Source: Monosporascus cannonballus
Taxonomy: Eukaryota > Ascomycota > Sordariomycetes > Xylariales
Length of the DNA: 64,000 nucleotides
NCBI GenBank assembly: GCA_004154925.1
Contig: QJNS01000065.1
Coordinates: 257,614 to 321,613, forward strand
Direction: 5' to 3'
Numbering within the stretch: the first letter of the stretch is position 1; each line of letters starts with the position of its first letter. The notes beneath the pieces are model-generated. The model was not told the origin of the DNA and ran no database searches. It was given only the letters and a program-made list of their open reading frames with translations. The translations under genes were made by a program, and so were the position numbers. Shown here one piece after another: positions 20,398-33,081 of this stretch.

Positions 20398-23300
20398 CGT
20401 AGACATCTTGAAGGTCGGAACAGCTTCAAAGTACCACTTATAGAGCCGACCTCAGCAGGAATCGGACGCAATTTATATTTTCTACGTAGCTGCATCAACG
20501 AGCCTAAGAAGCTAGCTGCTGGGGTACCTATATGGGTGCATGTTCGATCTTGGCATCTTCCGCAGCATATCGGCCATGTTAGTGATTTGCGGCATAGCTT
20601 TACAAGTGACGGCAGCTCGGTGACATATGCGATCGGCTTCGTGGAGCCCATCAGTACGTACGGGGAGCTCGGTGGCGTTGTCGAGAAATCCCACCAGGCA
20701 CCTGATAGATCTGCGCCCTGTGATAGGTCAATTAGCATTTCGGTTCAGCATTCCGGTTCCTGTGGAGTTGCAGTAGCTCCGTGCTTGGCAAGCCTCCCAG
20801 GCTGTGTTAGGAAGCTGGGTTGAAAAGGCCGGCTAACTAGAGATTGTGTGGCTGCTCGGCTGCTTTGGCGTGTGCTAGGGCACGTGTATCGTAATTGAAG
20901 AAATAGTGGTAGCAATTCATTGGAGGTCGATGGGGAATATAGAAAGTTGTGAGCACATGAGAACGGAGGAATAGTGATTTAATGGCCCCCTCGTTTCTTG
21001 TCCACAGTATTCAGCCTCTAGATAGCTACAAGATGTTTGGCACGGCAGACGGTTGCAAACGGTTTTTGTACTGTACTGTGGAGAAGGACCATCTTCGCTG
21101 CAGTGACCGCAATCGGCTAGCTGTCAGTTACGCTAGCATTGTCCACTGTTGTACAATCACTCGACGAGGCCTACGGCTATGATCAACAAAATCCTGCTTC
21201 AGAAAGACGGGTGCCTTATTTGTTGACATTAGCCAATGCAAATGGAACCAGACAAAGTAACGTAAGGCAAAGAGTAACTTTGAAGAGAGACGCAGTATGG
21301 GTCAGCGCTTCCGTCTCTTTACTCATTACGCTGCTCGCTCCCCTCCCCTCTCTATTTCTCGGGCGCTTCTTCTCAACGACATGTCAAAGTTAAGTTGAAT
21401 ACCCGTTAGATCTATACTGAGTGGTCGGCTCTGAGGGCTTGGGGCCTACGCAACTATATGCACGCGGAGGCAGGTGACATCTTACCCCTATTTCAGGCTC
21501 TATTCCAACAGAACATAACTCCTGTCATACTACCAAAACACTCAGTCAATATATCCATTAGGACGTAATACGGCGAAGATAAGGACATTTTAAATATTTT
21601 CTTGCTTCGGTCCTGCCGCTTGCACCCAAGGCGCTAGATTTCGTCTTCAAGATGACGGATCGTTCTTTTCACTCCTCCTCCAATTAAGCCTACGGGCTGC
21701 CTCTCTGTGGAAAGCAAATGCATTATAGTTTCGACATAGTCCGTAACCGATGGAGGGAGTGCTCATCTACGCAAAAACGCACGGTTGCCAGTAGCGGGCT
21801 CCATGTAGAGTTCCAAGCCCCTGAGAACAATATCCCCTCCATAATTATTCTAGCTCAGCAAGTCTCCCGTACTGGTTGGTACCGCTTGAGGCTCTTCGGT
21901 CTAGCTCTCATTCAACGAGCTACGTGTAAACACGGTCCACATCCGACGAAGCCGAAGCTGGTATTCCAAGAGGTTCTGAAGACTACCCATTAGATATCAA
22001 GATTCGTAGTGGTGAAACGGGGAGTCTCCGAGAGTCCGTCACAAAGGAAGGCCACCCACAGCTATTTAGACGAGTACGACATAGCTATCCCGCTCCGTGG
22101 CTACTCAACTTTTCTAGGCGCACAACGCTACGATGTAGACTGGTACGGCGGGTTTCTGGTGAAACACTCAAAATGTACGTGGTGATGAGGAAAGCCACAG
22201 TCAGTGTTACTGACTGTGGGGCCGGCATATTGGCCCATAAGAAATACTGCCCCTGAATTCTAAGACCTGATGTGTACATGCGTCAGAAACCGCTTTATGA
22301 TAGCCAGCGGGGGCTAGTATATGCGAATCGTACTGTATTAGTACATCCTACACAGCACATCCGCAAATTACATGCAGCATGCATTAAGAACACTGACATC
22401 TCTGCCCGCAAGTTCCCAGTGTTGTTACATGCCCACATTCACCTATGGCGCACCCGCTATGCTGGTAAGTGTCGGTGTATTATAACTTTATGAACCAATT
22501 GTCGCGTGCCTTGCCCAAGAAAGGCCAAAGACAATTACGCTTCGTACCTCTCAAGTGGTTGGCCTAAGACTGGGTTCTACACAATGATATACAAAGAGAC
22601 ATGGGTCTTCTAGCTACCCCTATTCTAGCCCTATTCTCTATGAAGTAGGAACTAATTGCATTACACTTCGTCTGACACACGGTTTGATTTGAGTGTCCTC
22701 CCTTTTATTATCTCTTCTGGTCGATCACTTCGTAAGTGATTATAAGCTCCAATGCAGGCAAATATCATTATCACTGTCATCCTATTTGATTGACGGCTAG
22801 GAGGGCGCAAGGATAACAATTACCAATCAAAGTCTTTATCCATATTGTTATCTCAATACTAATAGATTCAACACCCAGAACTGTTAGCTTACGATCTTCG
22901 TAAGGCAGGATTACGAACCGACAGGAGTGGAAACTCGCGCCTGACCAATAGGATAAATTTCGTATCTGTATTTGTAACCACTTTGTCAACACAACACTCT
23001 GTCTGTGGTGACTCGCCAGTCATGGCGAACTCCGGCTGCCCATACCCATCGTCCATAGCGATATAGGGTTATGGGTGATGCATTGGAATTTCTCAGAGGG
23101 GCCAGAAACATGGTGTTGATGTCTATATAAGGAGACTTCAAGTTCCAAGTCCATAGATGTTATCCAATTCGAATACACTCGTTCACCACTATACATTCCG
23201 TTCTTAATAAGCTTGATATGGCGGGCATGCCTTGTAGTGTTAGGTCGCCGAGTGTCTTCCGCAAAATTTCGGGGTTTCGTTCCGATTATGTGAATGGCTC

Positions 23301-23819
23301 ACTGGATTCCCATCCAATGGGAGCCTGATACCTCAGCCTCAAGTGCTGCCGTGCATAGCATCGCTCATATCGAGGAATCGCTTGATAGCGGTTCAGTGCA
23401 GCTCGACCGCCATTCTCAAGCGGGATTGAGCAATGCCTTGAAGTTACGAACTTGGCACCCTGATCCTTCCAATGTATGAGAATATCTGAGTCCTGTGCCT
23501 GTATCAAAGGTGCACTGAGGCCGGTGGCCATTTGCTGTGCGGTCCCATGTGGCTTTTATATGGCCACAGCATTTTGTCCTGCTAGCTGGTGATGAACTAT
23601 TGGTTAGATTCTAAGATAAAATGGTCCATTGATTTATCTCCAGTGAAGCTCATCTGTGTTACGCCATAGATAGGCCCCTATAAGGAAGTGCCCTATATAT
23701 GTGACACCTGATATAAAGACCACTTGCTCTACTTTCTCAAAGAATTTAGGGGTTTCCCATTTAATCCTTTACTCCTTGATTTCAGGCAGTTTGCTAACCA
23801 TTCCCAAACCTCATTAAAG
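20398..23819. other. 3.4 kb without a recognisable gene
   Basis: Balanced base composition, many short frames on both strands, none with a domain I recognise. A pyrimidine-rich tract at 21301-21370 looks like a fungal promoter or intron tract but no exon follows. It may hold heavily decayed genes, given the flanking pseudogene at 23.8 kb. Confidence 0.4.
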
Positions 23820-25308
<1,489 letters not shown>

Positions 25309-26225
25309 GCAAATGACCTCGGGCTAGACGTTTATGTACCGAGTCAATGTAAGTATGCCCGTCAAGAACCAGAATCTCTATTGAAACTCACGACTTGGCA
25401 CAGATGGTTGGGGCTTTGGCAAGACCGGAACCCCAAGAGCAAGGAAACACAAGTGAACCAGTCAGTCCGCGGGGTCTTGTTGATGAAAACTGTGGGAGCA
25501 TCATATACACAGGCCTCCTTGTTACACTGGTAGTTTAGCTACGAGTGTACAAACCGCTCGAGCCTCCTAGTTAAGGACTGGAGTTAATAATTGAGGTACT
25601 AGATATATGCCATCGATGCTAGAAAACGAATCACTTGCGTAATTTTTACACCAATAGCTAGTTATTAAGTGCACCTCAGTTACCAAGATTTCAGGGGCAA
25701 ACTCATTTCGTCAACCGAATGAGTTAAGGGTATACGCCCCGAACCCTTCATAAATCAATGCACTCATAAGGTCCAATGTCGTTAGCAGCGTCGTTCAACC
25801 TTCAGCACCACTAGTAAATGAATCTTTGGGTCTCCTTGACTTTGTACCTCAATAGAAGGGTTGGAATTGGACTGCTTTGATATATCCTGCCCCCGCGGAA
25901 AGGGCGATGTTACGGAGCATATGTCAGCGTCTTTGCTTTTAACATAGGCACGTTCTTATCGCCAGGATACACTTGCAGCCGCTGTTCCTCGAGATACCTC
26001 ACCCGCGACTTCCTGTTTCTGCTGCCCCATTTCAGTTTCTCTCTTTTCCTTACTCCGACTGAAGCCCCTAGGCCCGTTCTCCATCTCAAACCGCCTCTGT
26101 GATCGCCTCCACTGAACCGCCTACGCGTTCTGGCGTCAGGCTCATTAATACCAAGGGCTAGCTTCCTGGCCTGCTCAATAGGCCAAGGCCCCTACTCTTT
26201 CGTGAGATGCGTCGTACTTCGCCTA
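25309..26225. other. intergenic, nothing recognised
   Basis: Lies between the flavin oxidoreductase remnant and the 3' end of the next minus-strand gene. No supported feature. Confidence 0.45.
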
Positions 26226-27821
26226 TCAGTGACCGCTTTCGTTGTCGGCTCCTGCATCTGCATGCTCGGCTGCCTTTCGAGTTTTCTTCTTCTTCCGCCT
26301 ACTCTCTTTTTTTGTGGCTCGCGGTCGGTTCCAGAAATGACCAGTCGATTCGATCTTAGTTCTCGCAGGCCTAGCAGGTTCTTTACCCCTTTTGCTCTTA
26401 TGCGGCTTTGCACAACGGCAAAAGCCGATCCTGAAGCGTCTACACGCCTTCTTGATCCCCTTCTTGAGCTTGAGCTTGAACTTATGGTCTCGCCGCTTAA
26501 GAGTAGCCGAAGTTGCACCAGGATTAGCGATTGGGGTTCTAGCCAGCAGGGGGGTTCCCGCGTTGCTCGCTTGGTTAACATTAGGTAGACGATGAAGAGA
26601 ATGAAAGGACTGGGATGCAGCTATTATATTGATGGTATCTTGGCTCCTTCTATGTGTCGTTGCTGAAGTGGCCGCCTCCGTGGTCTCTCTCGAACGAATG
26701 GAGTCCCTAACGAGAGGGCTATTCCATTGCAGGGCTTCGTCGTTAGTTTCGGAAAGCCTCGACGCCTCAACGGCTGGACAATCCGCAGTAGAACCAGGAC
26801 ACTGAGAAGTAGTGTCTGGGTCACTCGGTATGTGCTGCCCAAGTTCATGCTCAAGGGATGCTGTGAGATCTTTACGACTCTTCCCGAGATGTCTATTAGG
26901 GCAGTATGTGAGCATCTCTTCGGGGTGCGCTGGTTCCTTTGAAGTTTGACCAGGGGCTTCTCGCGGTGGAAAATTGTCGTTTCCATATTCGCTGCTCGCT
27001 ATTCTGGAGCCTGTATTATCAGAGATCCCGCCTGCTGCAGCCAGCTCTTCAGCCAGACTCAGACCTACTTCAGGGTCCGGTGATGAGCAATTGTGGGAGG
27101 AAGGGCCAGATTGTGGAGACGACGCGCTCGAACGTATTGAGCCATACTGGACGATGTCAGCTATGAAAGCCTCTGTAGATGCGGTTGGCTGCGGTGAATT
27201 TGGACCAGGATATGGCGACCGGATGCCTTCTGACGGGTAAGATGAAGAAGTGGAGCACACTCGTGCAATAGTTGCGTCAGGCTTTATAGGCTGAATTTCC
27301 GTTTCAATCCCTTCGTGAAAGTTGTTTTCACCTTCGCCAAGAAGATCTTCGTTGGGTGTCTCCCGTGGAATATCATCTTGCCAGTAGGGCAAGTTGCCAA
27401 GCACGCCAGGCACCGGTATGAAAGAAGTATTGATCCGACGGAGCCCAGCGTCGGAAGAAATCCCTTGTGGCGGATGTACGACATCGACTTGATTGTTACT
27501 AATATCCGGTAAACTATTGTTTTGTGACTCCCTGACGTGAGAAGTCTTCGACGTAGAGATATGTATGGTATTCTCAGTACGAGATCGTGGAGGTCCTTGT
27601 CCAGAAGGTGCAGACAGAGTTTCGTCATATTTTGCGACGCGTTCACGGTTCTCTTCTTTTTCGGAAATGGTCGAAAAGACTGAAGAGAGATTCAGGCGCC
27701 GGCGGGCCTTTGGCTGGCCAATGTAGGTGTTTAGGAATTTCGGATGCTGATTGAGATTACCATCGGCGGGTCTTTCCCGAGCGAAGGCCCTGGCAGGCAG
27801 AGACCGTCTGTGATGAGACAT
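26226..27821 (-). CDS. Uncharacterised Ser-rich protein with strongly basic C-terminus
   Basis: An uninterrupted 531-codon frame from ATG 27821 (MSHHRRSLPARAFARERPAD) to a stop at 26226-26228. The N-terminal half has NLSSVFSTISEKEENRERVA, and the middle is polar and Ser/Pro/Asn-rich (about 90-420), probably disordered. The C-terminal 110 residues are very basic: KRRDHKFKLKLKKGIKKACR, a GFCRC cysteine pair, and RKKKKTRKAAEH just before the end. The basic tail could act as a nuclear signal or bind nucleic acid or membrane lipid, but no known domain is visible. The frame's length in normal-composition DNA and a clean ATG support a real gene; no intron is required. It is the last apparently intact gene before the AT-rich block. 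Confidence 0.7.
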   Translation of the reverse strand: MSHHRRSLPARAFARERPADGNLNQHPKFLNTYIGQPKARRRLNLSSVFSTISEKEENRERVAKYDETLSAPSGQGPPRSRTENTIHISTSKTSHVRESQNNSLPDISNNQVDVVHPPQGISSDAGLRRINTSFIPVPGVLGNLPYWQDDIPRETPNEDLLGEGENNFHEGIETEIQPIKPDATIARVCSTSSSYPSEGIRSPYPGPNSPQPTASTEAFIADIVQYGSIRSSASSPQSGPSSHNCSSPDPEVGLSLAEELAAAGGISDNTGSRIASSEYGNDNFPPREAPGQTSKEPAHPEEMLTYCPNRHLGKSRKDLTASLEHELGQHIPSDPDTTSQCPGSTADCPAVEASRLSETNDEALQWNSPLVRDSIRSRETTEAATSATTHRRSQDTINIIAASQSFHSLHRLPNVNQASNAGTPLLARTPIANPGATSATLKRRDHKFKLKLKKGIKKACRRFRIGFCRCAKPHKSKRGKEPARPARTKIESTGHFWNRPRATKKESRRKKKKTRKAAEHADAGADNESGH

Positions 27822-28679
27822 GGAAAGGCGGACTTAAAGTGTATGTAATAATGTGGTCAAAGTGTATGAATGAGACTATGAAGACTAATGCCGAGTGTGT
27901 TACTGACCGTTCTCGAGCGATGTATATAAGTGACATGACAACATTGAAGGCATTAAGGCAAGCTACCAGAAAATAATTCATTTGGACCCATTGATGAAGC
28001 TGCTCAAGCTGCCGAATTGAGAAGGTCACACTGAGGGACGTTGAAAGTGACTTCCAGGACCTTTCGCCCCCCTTTTTCGGAGATCAGGAAGTTGCAACCA
28101 CATCCAGAACTCACAACGCAAAACATGGGTCGCTAACGTCGGCAGGTCTTGTGTCCAATTCGGGGAATATGACTTGGACGCTCCTGTATCATGTAGCAAC
28201 TTATGTGCGGGAGAAACAAGTGTTCATCCCTCTGCTGTTCAAGGGCTCGTTGGGAGTCTCTACTGGAACTTTAGTGCCGGTCAAATGTTTGGCCCCAAAC
28301 CATCAACCAAGATAAAACCAACGACCAAGTACATCCTGAGATAACTGACTCTCTGGATACAGTGTTTGCATACATCAGCGATGGGGATGAAAACCATTCC
28401 GACGGATTTATCATTCGGCAACGCGCCTGCGCAACCTTGGCACGTAATTGCCCACAATACACAATACGGACAAAAACCATGGTATTCATATATAAGCTGC
28501 CGCGCTTAAGTATCGTCAGCCGCATGTGTCCTTAAAGCTACGATAGTTGTTAACGCGACGACCAGTGTAAGATGTCGCGTCGTTATGTCGCCCTGGGAGT
28601 ACATACCATCCTTGAGTTATGCAATCTATCACGTACTCGAGTCAACCATATGAGGGCTTGCCCGGGAAGGATCGCACTC
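27822..28679. other. intergenic, nothing recognised
   Basis: Upstream region of the 531-residue protein gene and the left flank of the MFS remnant. A minus frame at 28271-28525 has no recognisable domain. Confidence 0.45.
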
Positions 28680-29562
28680 GCCGCAGCCACTCCTCGAACG
28701 GGCGCCGCGCCCCTGGCGCCCGGCGGTGGCCTGGGGCTGGCGGAGCATTTTCTAGGGGCTGGCGGCCCTGTACCTGGGCGCGGCGCTGCCCAGCTGCTGG
28801 TCATGCGAGAGACGTACGCGCCGGCCATCCTAACGCGGAAGGCTGTACGCTTGGGGGCTACTACGCGCGGTACAGAGGGTAGTGGTCACTGGCAGTCAAA
28901 GCTGGACAGCGGCCTGACCGGTTGACGGGTCCTGGCGCGGGCCGTCGTGCGGCCCGCGAAACTGACTTTTCTGTCGCCAGTCAACCTGTTCATCTCGGCC
29001 CCCCCCCGGGCTAAATTAACGGGCTGCTTTCCCTGGTGGTCGCGCCCCTGCCCCTGGTTTTCGGGCGCAAGTACGGCTTCGCCTTCCGGGCCGTTGGGCC
29101 CTCATTCGGGGGTATCGGGGCCGGCAGCCTGGTCGAACTGGCCATGTTCGCCCTTACTAACGACCGCTACGTCCAGAGGTGGGCCGAAAAGAGCCGGCTT
29201 AAGCTCGAACACTGGCTGGTTCTTATGGTAGCCGTTGGCCTGGTGTTAGTTACGAGCTTCATTTGGCACGGCTGGAGCGCTTAATGGTAAGCTTATTAAA
29301 CCGTGCTTATCTCGGGGAAAAATCTTATCTGGATGGGTACGTCCTGTATTTTTACGCCGTTTCGGCCATCGCTGCCAATATTATCACACGATCACTAAGG
29401 GGAACGTTGCTGCCGCTAGTTAGCGCCTATTTTAACGAAACTATGGGTTTGGGCTGGAAATCCCCTGTGCTAGGACTAGGAGTCCTGTTATTTACGCCGG
29501 ATTTATTACTTTTGTATATGTATAGGAAGCCTATTTATGAAAGGTTTGGATTTAAGCTTTAA
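28680..29562 (+). pseudogene. MFS drug:H+ antiporter-like transporter, decayed C-terminal two thirds
   Basis: Fragments in family order: a WGWRSIF / GLAALYLGAALP stretch (about 28735-28790, interrupted by TAG) followed by VMRETYAPAILTRKAVRL (about 28801-28854), equivalent to the PETYAP-x-LL-x-RKA cytoplasmic-loop motif of DHA1 transporters. Then WQSKLDSGLT, and, after a shift, LARAVVRPAKLTFLSPVNLF (about 28932-28992). A third frame gives PLVFGRKYGFAFRAVG through LVELAMFALTNDRYVQRW, VGLVLVTSFIWHGWSA and a stop at 29284. Last is the frame ending at 29562, with YVLYFYAVSAIAANIITRSL, LPLVSAYFNETMGLGWKSPV and a basic YRKPIYERF end. The HWIVPIIG-like segment between the last two parts is deleted and the N-terminal six helices are missing. 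The final 250 bp are already AT-rich and the boundary to the RIP-affected block is at its stop codon. Confidence 0.78.
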
Positions 29563-30807
29563 TTAATTATATAGCTTATTTATATTAATAAGTGTCTTAT
29601 AAAATAAGTAATAAATTTTGTTTAATTTTTACTTAAACATTTTTTATATAAAAAATTATTTTAGAATTAACCTTTATTACTGCTTACGAAAAATCTCGTA
29701 ATATTCGTATTTTTTATTAGGTAAACGTAAGCTTCGACCATTTTGTTCGGCGTTCCCGGCCTTTTTAATAACGACTGTTAAGCCGCCATATTATATATCG
29801 CCTTGCGGTATTTTTCGTATAAGTTCCGTTTCGATAACGCTGAACGATACGACGTTAATACGGCGAAACGTTAAATTAAACGTTAAGTTGCGAGCGAAGC
29901 TGTATTAAGCGGCAGCGTAAATAGCGAAAACCGAATAACCGAACAAAGAGCGTTCGATTACTTTACTCGAAATAAAGATAAGCGAAACAGCAAGATTTTC
30001 GCGTAAAAACTACGCGCTTAGCTTAGCAAATAAAACGGATACAAAAATGAAAATTTCGGCATTTTGCTATAGGTACGTAAGGCCGGCTTCGGTAATAGGC
30101 CGTACGTCGAGCTTTTCAGCCGTAATAACGAATTAATTTAACGGTTCGGGGCCTTAATGTATAAAATCTACAAATAACGCCTTTAAGTTAGCTTCGACAA
30201 TTTCGTTATCTAGGCCGAACGGATAAGCCTTGGGACGCGTGCCGGGTCTACGATACTGCGGCCGCGAACTGTTTTCCAACGTCGTCGACTCGAGCGCGGT
30301 TAGACGACGCAATAATTACGCGGACGTTTTCGACGAAATATAATTTAATAACGGTAAAGCCGATAGCGGATAATCTTCCGATAATAAGTACGGATTAATT
30401 AATAATAGGCGGTATCTTAATTAGTTTTGCTGTTAAAATTACAAAAAAACAGTTTTTAAAAACGATTATAGAAAATAAAAAAAATTGAAACTAAGTTAAA
30501 TTAATAAAATATATGTTAATTTTAAGAAAAAAGTTAAATATAATACATTTTATAATCGATTTAACAATAATACGAAAATTATATATTTTATTTATTAAAA
30601 TATTTTAAACTATTAGTATAACCGACGGTCTTTAATTATTAAGTATATCGCACTTCTTTGTTTGCAAAATCTTTTTGTTTACGATAAATCGTATATTCAG
30701 CGGAATAAATATAAGCTGTAAAAACTCGGATCGATAACTTTGTAATTACGTATTTCGATTTAATAGCTCTGCTTAATCGAAACCTATATAGATAATTAGT
30801 AATTATA
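29563..30807. other. AT-rich RIP-affected DNA of unknown origin
   Basis: Composition drops abruptly. CpG is retained (GCGAAACG, GCGAAGCTG) while CpA and TpG are scarce and TpA abundant, as RIP leaves behind. No LTR or retroelement domain could be assigned; it may be another mutated repeat copy. Confidence 0.5.
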
Positions 30808-31157
30808 TATTATGAGCTAACAAGCTTAGCAGGCTTAGAGACGGTTGAAACAAGAAAAAACTAAGACTCGATGCGAGGACCGATTACGTGATAAGTTTGA
30901 GATCTTTAAAGGTCTTAGCGTTTTAAGTCTTTAAAGCGGCAGAAAGAAATCAAAGAGCATAAGACATTTAAAAGATTAAATCGTTTATATATTTAATTTA
31001 AATAATATTAATTTGCAATATAACTTTATTATTTAAAATATTTTAGATATTATAAAGTATAAATCAGTTATTTATTGCTTAAAGTTTTACGATATCTTCA
31101 TTAATATTAAGCTGTATAATTAAAGTTTAATAATTGGTTATACTTTTAATTATTATA
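30808..31157 (+). repeat. 5' LTR of the 30.8 kb element
   Basis: Begins TATTATGAGCTAAC (mutated TGTTATGACC) and ends TTATTATA (mutated GCCGTCACA). Its R/U5 half matches the LTRs at 37250, 48.2, 54.5, 56.3 and 57.5 kb; its U3 half matches 37250 and 57.7-57.9 kb only. Confidence 0.7.
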
Positions 31158-32956
31158 CGTGATAAGTTTTTATTTAGGAATATTGTTAAATTTTAAGTAA
31201 AAGTTTTTCACTGAGATGTTAATTAATATTTATTTTTATTATTATATTACACTAGACTAAAATTAAAAAGTTTAAAAAGTAAGTTGAATATTTTATAAAT
31301 TAAATACCGGCTATTTTTACCCGTATTATTACGTTAATATATAAGGTTAAAAGATTTTAGCTTTACAACGAAAAAGTAAGTGTTTAAAGTTTCTTTACAT
31401 AAGTACTAATATATTTCCTTTTTTAGAATTTAAACGAGATTACGGATAAAGTTTTTACTATAGTGGCTTTTTTTACAAAAAATATTTTAAATTAGTTCGA
31501 TCTAGTAATAAGGAATTATTTTCAAAATGTTAAAGCTCAAAATGTTAAGGCCGATTAGAAAAAAGTTATTAAAGCTTTATTTTAATTACGTAAATTTCGA
31601 AGAAAAATTAAAAATTAATTTTCAAAAATTCTGATAAAAAGCGGACGACATTATAACAGCTTTTACAGTTATAATAAAAAACTATTTCAAAATATAATAT
31701 TATTTTCCGAAATCTTATAGTTAAAGTAGGATAAACGGACGAGAAAAACGATAATTTAATCGATATATTTTTATATAAATTGAAAGATAATATTAAAAAT
31801 AAAATTAATCAGTTTTTAAAACTTGGAAACAAATTAATATATTATTAAATTTGATAAAATTAATAATAAATTATATAAACGCTGTATAAAAAGAAATAAT
31901 AGAGTTTACAGTATAAAGATTAATCAATTAACTAGAGAAAAAACGAAACTTATTATTTATATTGCATAGTATAATACCGAGATATATAAAATTTAAAACA
32001 GTTTAACGTAAAAATAAAAGCCAAATTAAATGCTATAACTATAATAAAATAAGATATTATCGAAGCATTTATAAAAAACCCGATGATAAAGCAATTAGAT
32101 GTTTATTTTAAAGAAATAATTGATTAGCCCGAATAAAAAGGTATTTAATATAAATAAATAATATATTAACATAATTTAAGCGTAATACGAATAGATGTTA
32201 TTCTTATATAAAATTCAATACAAATAAGAAAAATTAAAAAGCGTTTAAAAAGGAATAAAATGTTTTAAAAATATAATTAACAAAATACCAGAATTAAATA
32301 AAGGCTATTTATTTTGAAATTTTTAATTAATACGAAGAAATATATGTTATATTTTATAGACGACGAAAATGATACAATTTTAAGAAAAAAAAATGTATAT
32401 TTATTAACATATTATATATACCAAATTTGAATTTTCTTAATTAAACCGAAAAAGATAAGAGAAATAAATAATAATATTTATATTTTCGATCTAGACGCTC
32501 TTAAAACGATATTAATAAACTAATAATTTAATAAAATTAATTAAAACAAATACTTGTAAAAAACCTTTGTTTTATTTCTGCGATTAAGATAATTTTAAAA
32601 TTATAAAACAATTCATTTAGCATATTACAAAAAATATTTTTAAAAAGTTATAACGAATTTTTATTTTAAAATAGGATTTAATATAAACTGAAAAAAAGAA
32701 AACATATTAAAGTATAAATTTATATTTTTATCGACAGAATATAAACATATAATACTAACGTAATATAATAGAATATTATATAACAAATAGACAAATTAAT
32801 TATATATAAAAAAAGAAAATCATAATAATTCGAAGCTTAAATATACTGATAAAAACGATAAATATAATAACTTAATGCGTTAAATATAAAAAAAGATTTA
32901 ATAAATTCAAAAGAAATTACAAGAAAAAGGATTATATATAAAAAACTATATAATAA

Positions 32957-33081
32957 TTTCACGGTACTAAGTGATACCTCGTAGCTATATAGGGCAGAAC
33001 AAGACGATCAGTGCTCGAGCTGACAACGTTCCACTTTTAAGTGGTGTAATGGCTAGACTCTTATTCTTCTGTGCTGTAACA
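32957..33081. mobile_element. 125-bp solo-LTR-like island with 5-bp target duplication
   Basis: Balanced-composition island in AT-rich DNA, TTTCACGG... to ...CTGTAACA, flanked on both sides by AATAA (32952-32956 and 33082-33086). The 3' end TAACA and 5-bp duplication suit LTR-type integration; the first dinucleotide is TT rather than TG. Confidence 0.5.

Noticed and set aside
20275..20823. 182-codon plus frame
   Set aside because: Overlaps the RNase T2 start on the opposite strand and resembles no family.
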